Below, piece by piece: positions 1 through 4,911 of a stretch of DNA of 5,484 bases (its first letter is position 1; every line of letters begins with the position of its first letter). The stretch spans positions 1 through 5,484 of the forward strand of contig CATIYU010000042.1 in NCBI GenBank assembly GCA_949739085.1, written 5' to 3'. Both the position numbers and the translations under genes were made by a program. Source of the stretch: an uncultured Eubacteriales bacterium (GTDB lineage: Bacteria > Bacillota_A > Clostridia > Oscillospirales > Oscillospiraceae). Below the pieces are notes generated by a model that was given only the letters and a program-made list of their open reading frames with translations, searched no databases and was not told where the DNA came from.

Positions 1-80
1 AACTTGAAGTTGCCGGTCGTGATGTCAAAGGCGGTGATTGTCTCCAGACTGGTGATGGTAACGTCATTGACATTAAACAT
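1..80 (-). CDS. Phage structural protein, N-terminal fragment (possible tail tube protein)
   Basis: The first 26 codons of a gene that runs off the left edge are visible; the protein begins MFNVNDVTITSLETITAFDI. The ATG at 80 is preceded by GGGAGG at 95..90 with a 9-nt spacer, and this ribosome binding site directly follows the TAA stop of the upstream gene, so the two genes are almost certainly cotranscribed. The gene follows a probable connector/tail-completion cassette, which is where the major tail (tube) protein usually lies in long-tailed phages, and the polar, beta-rich start would fit one. That role is inferred from position only; a baseplate or other tail protein is equally possible from so short a fragment. 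Confidence 0.7.
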   Translation of the reverse strand, partial: MFNVNDVTITSLETITAFDITTGNFK

Positions 81-89
81 AATCAAAAA

Positions 90-95
90 CCTCCC
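90..95 (-). promoter_or_regulatory. Ribosome binding site fused to upstream stop codon
   Basis: On the minus strand the stop codon TAA (98..96) runs straight into GGGAGG (95..90), followed by a 9-nt spacer and ATG at 80. A ribosome finishing the upstream gene would therefore clear the site from which the next gene starts. The same stop-plus-purine arrangement (TAAGGGGGAG) occurs between the 182-aa and 158-aa genes near 2916..2924. Confidence 0.75.
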
Positions 96-812
96 TTATT
101 TGTGAGTCAGCCAATTCAGATCGTCTTGGCTAAGTTCTTTTGCATTGACCGTGCCAGCATAGACGCCGTGCATCCTGTTGTCATAGTCAATTTTTTTGAT
201 AACCTGTCGCACACTCTCGTTGAACTGATAGATTGAGAGTTCTCGTGTCCCCTCAAATCCATAGTGAAACTGTTCAGTGTTCACCATTGCGACAATCAAT
301 TCTTCGAGCTGGGAGTCATTGACACGCCTGTTTCTCCGGCGCATCTTTTCCCTTGCTCGTTGCAGCATATACTCTCTTGCTTCTTGGTTGGCTGGCTTGC
401 GATTATTTCGTTTCAGACTGTGTATCTTCCTCAAAACACTCGCAATCTGACCCTGGATGCCACGGTCAATGACCACTCCGGTCTCCTTATTCCGCAAAAC
501 AATGGTGCTGTTCTGCGGGTTGACAACAGACTTGAATGGCCTCAAATCAAGCTCACCAAAAATCAGCGAGGTATCTTTGTCCTTCAAAGCGTTGAACAGA
601 ATCAAAAACAATTCATATTCATTGATTGCCGTGAAGTCTACGCCAATGTCATCAAGCTGAACCATCATGTCAATCGGCATGGCGGTCAGCATAGTCACCA
701 TGGTGTAGTAGTCGTCCTCGTTATCCAGCACCTCACCAACTGTGGGGATTCGGATTTTGATATGCTCGTTGATTGCGTACTCCTGTTTATACAGGAGATT
801 GAGAGTTGCCAT
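96..812 (-). CDS. Virion morphogenesis protein, 238 aa, unknown function
   Basis: I do not recognise a named family with certainty. The protein has three visible parts. Residues 1-90 are mixed and hydrophobic (PTVGEVLDNEDDYYTMVTML, then MMVQLDDIGVDF and YELFLILFNAL). Residues 128-163 are strongly basic and probably helical (RKIHSLKRNNRK, then REKMRRRNRR). Residues 165-210 are a helical tail region. There is no signal peptide or convincing membrane segment. The ATG overlaps the upstream stop by one base (TAATG) and has AGGAGGAG about 7 nt upstream, encoded within the end of the preceding gene. Its place between a tail-completion candidate and a possible tail tube gene suggests a tail assembly factor or chaperone, which is an inference from order only. 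Confidence 0.85.
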   Translation of the reverse strand: MATLNLLYKQEYAINEHIKIRIPTVGEVLDNEDDYYTMVTMLTAMPIDMMVQLDDIGVDFTAINEYELFLILFNALKDKDTSLIFGELDLRPFKSVVNPQNSTIVLRNKETGVVIDRGIQGQIASVLRKIHSLKRNNRKPANQEAREYMLQRAREKMRRRNRRVNDSQLEELIVAMVNTEQFHYGFEGTRELSIYQFNESVRQVIKKIDYDNRMHGVYAGTVNAKELSQDDLNWLTHK

Positions 813-1312
813 TATCCACTCCTCCTGTTTGATGGAGCGGACCTTCCGCTGGGTGACAACCGGTTGAAATCCCTGGTTTGGAATGTGAGAACCTTACCCT
901 GATAATCCGTTATAGGAGCGAACCGTCTGGAGGACATGAAATCCAGCTCTCCCAGTCCGTAATACCTGCTGCCATTGATTTTCTTGGCAATTTCAGAACA
1001 CAGCTTGTCAACACGAACACCACCCTCTGGCAAGCGCATCTTGCTTTTGTGTGTGAAAACCCAGATGTATAGCGTTGGCCGTAAAAAGGTTTTATTCTCT
1101 ACTTTCTGGATGTCAACATCACAGCAGATAAACGTTTGCCCATGCACAACGGTGTCCGGCATATATTCGTAGGGGAACACCTGAGAATAGACGAGCTGCT
1201 CTGGCTCACACCATATATCCTCATCATCGGTTAGCAGGTGTACAATCCCGTCACTTGTCAGCAGGTCGTTCATAAGCTGGTTCTTATAGTTGAAAAACTC
1301 ATCAAGCTGCAT
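812..1312 (-). CDS. Probable neck/tail-completion protein, 166 aa
   Basis: The best start is the ATG at 1312 (MQLDEFFNYK), not the in-frame GTG at 1321: ATG at 1312 gives a TAATG overlap with the preceding stop and lies about 8 nt from AAGGTG, whereas the GTG would overlap that same purine tract. The protein is a compact alpha/beta type: an N-terminal helix, a PYEYMPDTV stretch around 47-55, a hydrophobic strand at 79-86 (PTLYIWVF) followed by THKSKM, then GVRVDKLCSEIAKKI at 98-112 and a G-rich turn. A strand plus H, then R-x-D-x-(hydrophobic) helix ending in NG, is the layout I associate with tail terminator or neck proteins of Firmicutes phages. With the gene order this makes tail completion likely but unproven. 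The last residues (SNRRSG) encode the ribosome binding site of the next gene. Confidence 0.85.
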   Translation of the reverse strand: MQLDEFFNYKNQLMNDLLTSDGIVHLLTDDEDIWCEPEQLVYSQVFPYEYMPDTVVHGQTFICCDVDIQKVENKTFLRPTLYIWVFTHKSKMRLPEGGVRVDKLCSEIAKKINGSRYYGLGELDFMSSRRFAPITDYQGKVLTFQTRDFNRLSPSGRSAPSNRRSG

Positions 1313-2091
1313 TAGAACCACACCTTCTTTGCTGCGGAATCTTCCGGTCTATCCGGCGGTACGGCCCCCTGTTCGATAGGAGGCTCGACCTCTGGCTCGG
1401 TCGTTCTTGGAAAGTAGTCATAGTAGTTTGCGATATGACGCTCCAGGTCGTCTCCGTCCTCGGTGTTGCATTCCTGCAGCACGAAGCTCAGAACTCCTTT
1501 GCCCGCAAAAGTACCACCCAATTTGAACGGCTTCGTCAGCCGGTAGGCAAGCACATTAGGGGAGTCATAATCGTCAATCAGGAAGCGGTTATCACGATTT
1601 AACCGGATAGTTTCCTCATCCTTTGGCAACGTCAGCGTTAAACGGGTATCACCTCGGACAAGAATAAAATCGTTGTCACCGTATTCACCTGTCAGATACT
1701 TTGTACTGTCTTCAACAATACACCATCTCTCAATGATGTTCCCATCCTTGGAAATCCACCGAATCAGATAGTTGCACTGCTGCATAGTTGCCTTGGTGTA
1801 CAGTTCGTTATTGGCGTCCCGTGCGATAATGAGCCAGTGGTTGTCCATCCAGCTCACCACTCCGCCATGCTTCAGGTCTTCGCCTGGTAACGAGCAGAGT
1901 GTTTTGATGTTGAGATTATCGGAGTCGATAACAGCAACATTGCGGGTGATATCGTCAATCATCATCTCGTGATACGCCAAACTGTCTGGATACTTCCTGG
2001 TCAGAGTACGAGCTCCTCGTTGAAGTCTAGCCTCACGCTTTGTGCCGCCCCTCGACTCAATCCTCGAACAATATGTACCCCAAGGATTCAT
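1312..2091 (-). CDS. Probable head-tail connector/stopper-like protein, 259 aa
   Basis: The start is ATG at 2091, two bases past the upstream stop and 7 nt below AGGAGGT. Residues 9-33 are rich in Arg and Lys. A beta-rich core runs from about 76 to 190: a WMDNHWLIIARDANNELYTK stretch (81-100), a CNYLIRW motif (106-112), GNIIERWCIVED (117-128), then the charged RLNRDNRFLIDDYDS segment (163-177) and LAYRLTKP (181-188). Residues 229-250 form an acidic, proline-rich tail that is probably disordered. Proteins with this W-L-I / CN-x-L-x-W / R-F-L-I-D order recur, from memory, beside capsid genes in gut Firmicutes phages, usually annotated as hypothetical or head-closure proteins. No enzyme motif is visible. 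The stopper role is inference from position and layout. Confidence 0.87.
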   Translation of the reverse strand: MNPWGTYCSRIESRGGTKREARLQRGARTLTRKYPDSLAYHEMMIDDITRNVAVIDSDNLNIKTLCSLPGEDLKHGGVVSWMDNHWLIIARDANNELYTKATMQQCNYLIRWISKDGNIIERWCIVEDSTKYLTGEYGDNDFILVRGDTRLTLTLPKDEETIRLNRDNRFLIDDYDSPNVLAYRLTKPFKLGGTFAGKGVLSFVLQECNTEDGDDLERHIANYYDYFPRTTEPEVEPPIEQGAVPPDRPEDSAAKKVWF

Positions 2092-2093
2092 GA

Positions 2094-2432
2094 CTACACC
2101 TCCTGCGGTACTGCGTATTTCTCTTTCAGCTTGTTGCAGATAGAAATTGCGCGAAACACCTCACGTCTGACGAACGAGACATCGCAGTCCGGGTTGTCAA
2201 TGAGGTATTGCAAGATTGCGATAAGAGACAAAAACATGGAGTCATCGTGGATGGCATCCACAAGGGCATTGCACCCCAGCAGCTCCGCCTGGAGACTTCT
2301 CATGTAAGTTCCCAGCGAGCGTTCGCCGCTCTCCTTGAGAGGGAGAATCTTAAAGAAAAGATTGATAAGAGAACGGAGATAGTTGTCCAAGACTGCGGCG
2401 CTCATCGGAACGCCCGTCGTTGTCTGAATCAT
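2094..2432 (-). CDS. Small virion-region protein, 112 aa, unknown function
   Basis: The ATG at 2432 overlaps the upstream stop as TGATG and is preferred over the TTG at 2435. No strong ribosome binding site is seen, so translational coupling to the upstream gene is likely. The protein looks all-helical: a hydrophobic helix near 13-30 (AVLDNYLRSLINLFFKIL), a central helix with QAELLGCNALVDAI, and SLIAILQYLID toward the middle, ending in a charged helix. No signal peptide or catalytic motif is visible, and I recognise no family. Size, fold and place in the connector block fit a minor head-tail joining protein or an assembly factor. The final codons (PQEV) encode the AGGAGGT ribosome binding site of the next gene. 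Confidence 0.82.
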   Translation of the reverse strand: MIQTTTGVPMSAAVLDNYLRSLINLFFKILPLKESGERSLGTYMRSLQAELLGCNALVDAIHDDSMFLSLIAILQYLIDNPDCDVSFVRREVFRAISICNKLKEKYAVPQEV

Positions 2433-2908
2433 CAATGCAGGTGCAAATCCGTTAAATCCCCGTGGTTATACGAATACTCCCTCATCATATTCGTAAAATC
2501 CTTCTTAGCCGCAGCGTGGGCATTCCCAATACGCAACAGCAGTTCGGCGGGGGAATAGGTGGAGAAATCCTTGGTGTTCAGAATATTCTCCAGACTGTCC
2601 TGGTGGTAGACATAGGGCTTCATCCACTGCACAAGCATACCCTCAGATACGATGTCCACAATCTCATCCAAATCTTCGTCTTTGATTTCGACGGTAAACT
2701 CACGCACGTTGTCGTCAGCCGTTGTGGTTAAATCGTACTTGCAAATATTTTTGAAAGCAGCGATAGCCCTCTTCATGTAGCCATCTACAGTGGTAGTCCG
2801 CTCAAAGTCTGTCATACCGGAGAATTCATACTCCGTAATCTTTGAGAGGAAAGCCCCGGTAAACAAATCATATGGGACGCCAGGGATGACCTTCTTCTCT
2901 TCATCCAT
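2432..2908 (-). CDS. Probable head-tail adaptor-like protein, 158 aa
   Basis: The start is ATG at 2908 with AGGGGGAG about 7 nt upstream. The protein is acidic and mostly helical. Residues 10-65 hold YDLFTGAFLSKITEYEF and a helix containing YMKRAIAAFKNICKYDL. A short beta-like segment follows (REFTVEIKDEDLDEIVDIVS), then a helix with GMLVQWMKPYVYHQDSLENI and a C-terminal helix (AELLLRIGNAHAAAKKDFTNM). A small helical protein coded shortly after the capsid gene is the usual form and place of a head-tail adaptor bound to the portal ring. The C-terminal VQWMKPYVY...S..N segment agrees with such a role, since these proteins often end in an aromatic strand or helix that docks on the portal. I recognise no specific family, so the role is inferred. 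Confidence 0.85.
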   Translation of the reverse strand: MDEEKKVIPGVPYDLFTGAFLSKITEYEFSGMTDFERTTTVDGYMKRAIAAFKNICKYDLTTTADDNVREFTVEIKDEDLDEIVDIVSEGMLVQWMKPYVYHQDSLENILNTKDFSTYSPAELLLRIGNAHAAAKKDFTNMMREYSYNHGDLTDLHLH

Positions 2909-2921
2909 CTGTCACTCCCCC

Positions 2922-3470
2922 TTATTTGTCGTGCTCAACCAGCTCGATACCCAGACACTTCTCCAGGGTTGCGATTGTCTTGTTGGAGTCAATGGCCTCC
3001 TCGCTGATCAACTGCCGGGCCCGGTATGCCACAGACCGCTTCTGTCCCTTAGACAGCTTAGCAAGCGCCTTCTCCAACTCGGCGGCGGGTTTCTCGAAAA
3101 ACTTGTCAAACTCCGCAATCGGAATTGCGAACTTATAATACTGGCTCAACCCGAGATACTCCACGACCCACTGCTCGTCGAACATAAACCAGTTGTTCTC
3201 GAAATACTTCTTGTTGGCGCTTTTGGCATTCCGCAGTTCAGCGATTTCCATATCCTGTTCAGCGCCGAACCCTTCCCACACAAACCGTTCGCCAGTCTTG
3301 GGGCTCTTATAAACGAGCCGCCCCTGGAACCCATTACGAACAGTCACGATTTGGTGCTGGTCAACATCTTTGGGGACGATAGGGCGCTTCTCCCGCTCAA
3401 CGGCAGGCTTAACGTTTTCTTTTGGTGCGGTGTTCTGACGGCCCCGCCCGCCGGTAGTTTCGTTAGCCAT
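2922..3470 (-). CDS. Capsid-adjacent virion protein, 182 aa, unknown function
   Basis: The ATG at 3470 (MANETTGG) is chosen because GGAGG lies 6 nt upstream; an in-frame TTG at 3491 would place the start inside the terminator hairpin. Residues 1-35 are polar, basic and low in complexity, probably disordered. Residues 38-85 look beta-rich (HQIVTVRNGFQGRLVYKSPK, then GERFVWEGFGAEQDMEIAEL), followed by an aromatic stretch (NNWFMFDEQWVVEYLGL). The C-terminal half is helical and Lys/Glu rich (AAELEKALAKLSKGQKR, RQLISEEAID). It is the first gene after the capsid gene and the terminator-like hairpin. It may be a capsid-associated or connector protein, but nothing seen proves this. Its separate strong ribosome binding site suggests high expression. 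Confidence 0.85.
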   Translation of the reverse strand: MANETTGGRGRQNTAPKENVKPAVEREKRPIVPKDVDQHQIVTVRNGFQGRLVYKSPKTGERFVWEGFGAEQDMEIAELRNAKSANKKYFENNWFMFDEQWVVEYLGLSQYYKFAIPIAEFDKFFEKPAAELEKALAKLSKGQKRSVAYRARQLISEEAIDSNKTIATLEKCLGIELVEHDK

Positions 3471-3492
3471 AATTACCTCCCTTTTATACAAA

Positions 3493-3519
3493 GAGCGGGG
3501 CCCGTTGTGAGCCCCGCTC
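3493..3519 (-). terminator. Hairpin terminator or attenuator after the capsid gene
   Basis: On the minus strand GAGCGGGGC pairs perfectly with GCCCCGCTC (9 bp, seven of them G-C) around a 9-nt loop, and is followed by TTTGTATAAAA. It begins 14 nt below the capsid stop codon. The short, interrupted U tract suggests an incomplete terminator that lets some transcription into the connector genes, which would give more capsid message than connector message. Alternatively it may protect the capsid mRNA 3' end after processing. Confidence 0.75.
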
Positions 3520-3532
3520 AGATGATTGCTGT

Positions 3533-3807
3533 TTAGGCCAGCTCGTAGCGGCCAATGCCAGCGTTGCCGCCAGCCAGAACGATACCCATACCGTACTTCT
3601 CGCCGTACAGATACTCCTGGGTCAGGTCGCCGTTGGTCAGCGGGTCACCCATAATGACAATGGGGTCGCCCTCATACACACACTTGATGGGCTTGTCGTC
3701 ACCAGCAATGATGGTCAGCACATCGTCACGCATGACGAAATCGGTAGAGCCGACCTTATGGCGCTGAGGAGTGACAACCACAGGGGAGCCGTAGAACTTC
3801 CCATAAT
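3533..3807 (-). CDS. Major capsid protein, exon 2 (C-terminal 90 residues)
   Basis: This is the 3' part of the interrupted capsid gene. It starts with AT, completing the Tyr codon whose first base is the last base of exon 1, and continues YGKFYGSPVVVTPQRHKVGS, then TDFVMRDDVLTIIAGDDKPIK and GDPIVIMGDPLTNGD, ending IGRYELA with TAA. The content (VVVTPQ strand, the IAGDDKPIK segment, a late aromatic strand with EYLYGEKYGMG) fits the axial domain and C-terminal segment of an HK97-fold capsid protein. The stretch has no ribosome binding site or usable ATG of its own, so it is not an independent gene. The reading frame joins exon 1 only if the 3808..4911 intron is removed. Confidence 0.88.
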
Positions 3808-3836
3808 CCTTTTTCTTTTGGTTGATATATGTGTAT

Positions 3837-4484
3837 TTATTTTGTTGTAAGTGCCCTCTCGACAGTCCATCCGAGTCTAGACACTCTATTCCGTATTTTG
3901 AATTGGCTGATACCCGTAATCCTTGACCACTCTGCTATTGTGTGAAAGTTGCCATTATATTCCAGAATGTGATTTGTTCTGGTATTATTCATCTGTTGTT
4001 TCTGTGTAATAAGGCGACAGTTTTCAGGCGAGTAATCTCCGTCAGTGTCGATCCTATCTATCGTATATGTACCTCTTGGCGCAGAGTTGTCGTAACCATT
4101 TGATATTGCCCAGTCGTAGAATGCCTCGAAATTGTTGCACCATTTCTCGCACATTGAAATTCCACGAGCTCCATAGAATCGATACTCATAAACGTTGCTG
4201 TTATAACAACGGCTTTTAATTCCAGACCACACATAGTATAATCGTGTGTCTGCCATCCCGTGCTTCATAAACATTTCAGATGCGTGTTTCTTCCTATAGC
4301 ATCCACAGGACACCTGATTTCCGCTTTTTAGCGCATCTGCGGAAACAGCAGTCTCATTTCCACAACTACACCTGCATAACCACATCGTTCTGCGCCGCCC
4401 GCCTTTATCAAGTTTGGTGTCTAGGCGCTTTAGCACTGTAAGCTCTCCAAATGAGCATCCAGTCAAATCTTTGAACGAACCCAT
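3837..4484 (-). CDS. Intron-encoded HNH-type homing endonuclease, 215 aa
   Basis: A DNA endonuclease expected to cut intronless alleles of the capsid gene so that the intron is copied in. Start: ATG at 4484 with AAGGGG 8 nt upstream; an in-frame GTG at 4622 is rejected because it would translate P8, P7 and P9 of the ribozyme. Residues 6-62 hold an LTGCSFGELTVLKRL strand and a cysteine-rich zinc-binding module, W35-L-C-R-C-S-C-G and S-C-G-C at 59-62. Residues 83-130 carry YYVWSGIKSRCYN, YGARGI and CEKW...F..FYDWA. The HNH-like core is at 141-171: TIDRIDTDGDYSPENCRLIT, then QQMNNTRTN, with Arg where classical HNH motifs have His. Residues 173-215 form a DNA-binding helix-turn-helix module (EYNGNF, IAEWSRITGIS, then GWTVERALTT). 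It is more AT-rich than the neighbouring phage genes, as expected of an acquired element. Confidence 0.94.
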   Translation of the reverse strand: MGSFKDLTGCSFGELTVLKRLDTKLDKGGRRRTMWLCRCSCGNETAVSADALKSGNQVSCGCYRKKHASEMFMKHGMADTRLYYVWSGIKSRCYNSNVYEYRFYGARGISMCEKWCNNFEAFYDWAISNGYDNSAPRGTYTIDRIDTDGDYSPENCRLITQKQQMNNTRTNHILEYNGNFHTIAEWSRITGISQFKIRNRVSRLGWTVERALTTK

Positions 4485-4492
4485 TAGAAATG

Positions 4493-4498
4493 CCCCTT
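4493..4498 (-). promoter_or_regulatory. Ribosome binding site that sets the endonuclease start
   Basis: AAGGGG at 4498..4493 is separated by 8 nt from ATG at 4484. It lies after an A-rich, probably unstructured stretch (4529..4509) with two copies of AGTCCAAAAA. Because it lies outside the catalytic core, the endonuclease can be translated without ribosomes crossing P3-P9. Confidence 0.75.
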
Positions 4499-4911
4499 CT
4501 GTACGTTGTTTTTGGACTTTTTTTGGACTATTTATAAATACACACATTGGGTCGCTACACCCACCCAGCTCTATTGTAGAGCCCCTGACTTTCGGCAGGG
4601 AGGAGACTATATCTTCATCCACAAATGGATGCCTACCACTTCGAGCGCCAATCGCTTGCGCCCTACTCCCATAGGGGATAGTCGTTGAACGTTCTCCTGT
4701 TCGGAGCTTCGCTGCTGATTGCCCATTTTAAAGACGTTTAGGATTTAACCTTGCGCCATCTCACACGTTTCTTTCTGCTTTCGCCGCGTTCGCACCTGGC
4801 CATATTTCATGCTTATGCTGTAGCAGTGTGAGCTTTAGGGGTTTCCAGCAATTCGATAGGTAATTTTTCAAACACATCTCTGTGAACGAGGGCTATATTA
4901 GAAAAATACTA

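Larger units (their letters stand above)
3827..4547 (-). repeat. 14-bp long-range stem enclosing the endonuclease ORF
   Basis: The transcribed strand at 4547..4534 can pair with 3840..3827 over 14 consecutive base pairs with only one G·U. Pairing fails on both sides (A-A at 4548/3826 and at 4533/3841). The two arms flank the endonuclease gene, so the ORF sits in the loop of a peripheral (P9.2-like) helix outside the catalytic core. The endonuclease stop codon UAA (3839..3837) lies in the 3' arm. After the stem only 19 nt remain before the 3' splice site. Confidence 0.8.
3808..4911 (-). ncRNA. Group I self-splicing intron, probably subgroup IA, within the capsid gene
   Basis: A ribozyme that excises itself from capsid pre-mRNA. 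Positions below are plus-strand. P1: exon GGGGU (4916..4912) pairs with guide GCCCU (4893..4889), with the required U·G at the splice site. P2: CACA-GAGA-UGUG (4884..4873). P3: CCUAUCG (4860..4854) with UGGUAGG (4638..4632). P4: UUGCUG (4851..4846) with CAGCAG (4717..4712). P5: CCC and UAAAG (4840..4833) with CUUUA and GGG (4733..4722), extended by CUCACAC/GUGUGAG (4832..4826 with 4766..4760). P6: CUCC/GGAG (4706..4694). P7: GACUA (4683..4679) with UAGUC (4609..4605), including the familiar AAGAUAUAGUC. P7.1 and P7.2 lie between P7 and P3 (4678..4643). P8: CAUCCA-UUUG-UGGAUG (4631..4616). P9: a GAAA-capped hairpin (4600..4583), then a P9.1 hairpin (4582..4568). The intron ends in G at 3808. 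Confidence 0.95.

Noticed and set aside
264..902. 212-aa plus-strand open frame
   Set aside because: It overlaps two well-supported minus-strand genes, has no plausible ribosome binding site and low-complexity, protein-unlike content; it is an antisense shadow.
2790..3536. 248-aa plus-strand open frame
   Set aside because: It lies antisense to the 182-aa and 158-aa genes, which have strong ribosome binding sites and tight junctions; its composition (Leu/Pro-rich) is typical of an antisense frame.
3800..3802. Alternative 3' splice site within ATTATGGG (joining AACAT to GAAG)
   Set aside because: It keeps the frame but would require exon 1 to end before GGGG, losing the GGGGU/GCCCU guide pairing and the Gly-Tyr-Tyr-Gly residues.
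4485..4622. 46-residue N-terminal extension of the endonuclease from GTG at 4622
   Set aside because: It would translate P7, P9 and P9.1 of the ribozyme, the extra residues match no domain, and a good ribosome binding site precedes ATG at 4484.
3533..4898. Two separate genes or a frameshifted/decayed capsid gene instead of one spliced gene
   Set aside because: The intervening sequence contains a complete group I core with intact P1, P3-P9 and restores the frame exactly, so interruption by an intron explains it better than decay or a simple gene insertion.
4485..4911. Long non-coding stretch as a regulatory region or origin
   Set aside because: It is fully explained by the group I intron core; no promoter, operator or origin repeats are seen.
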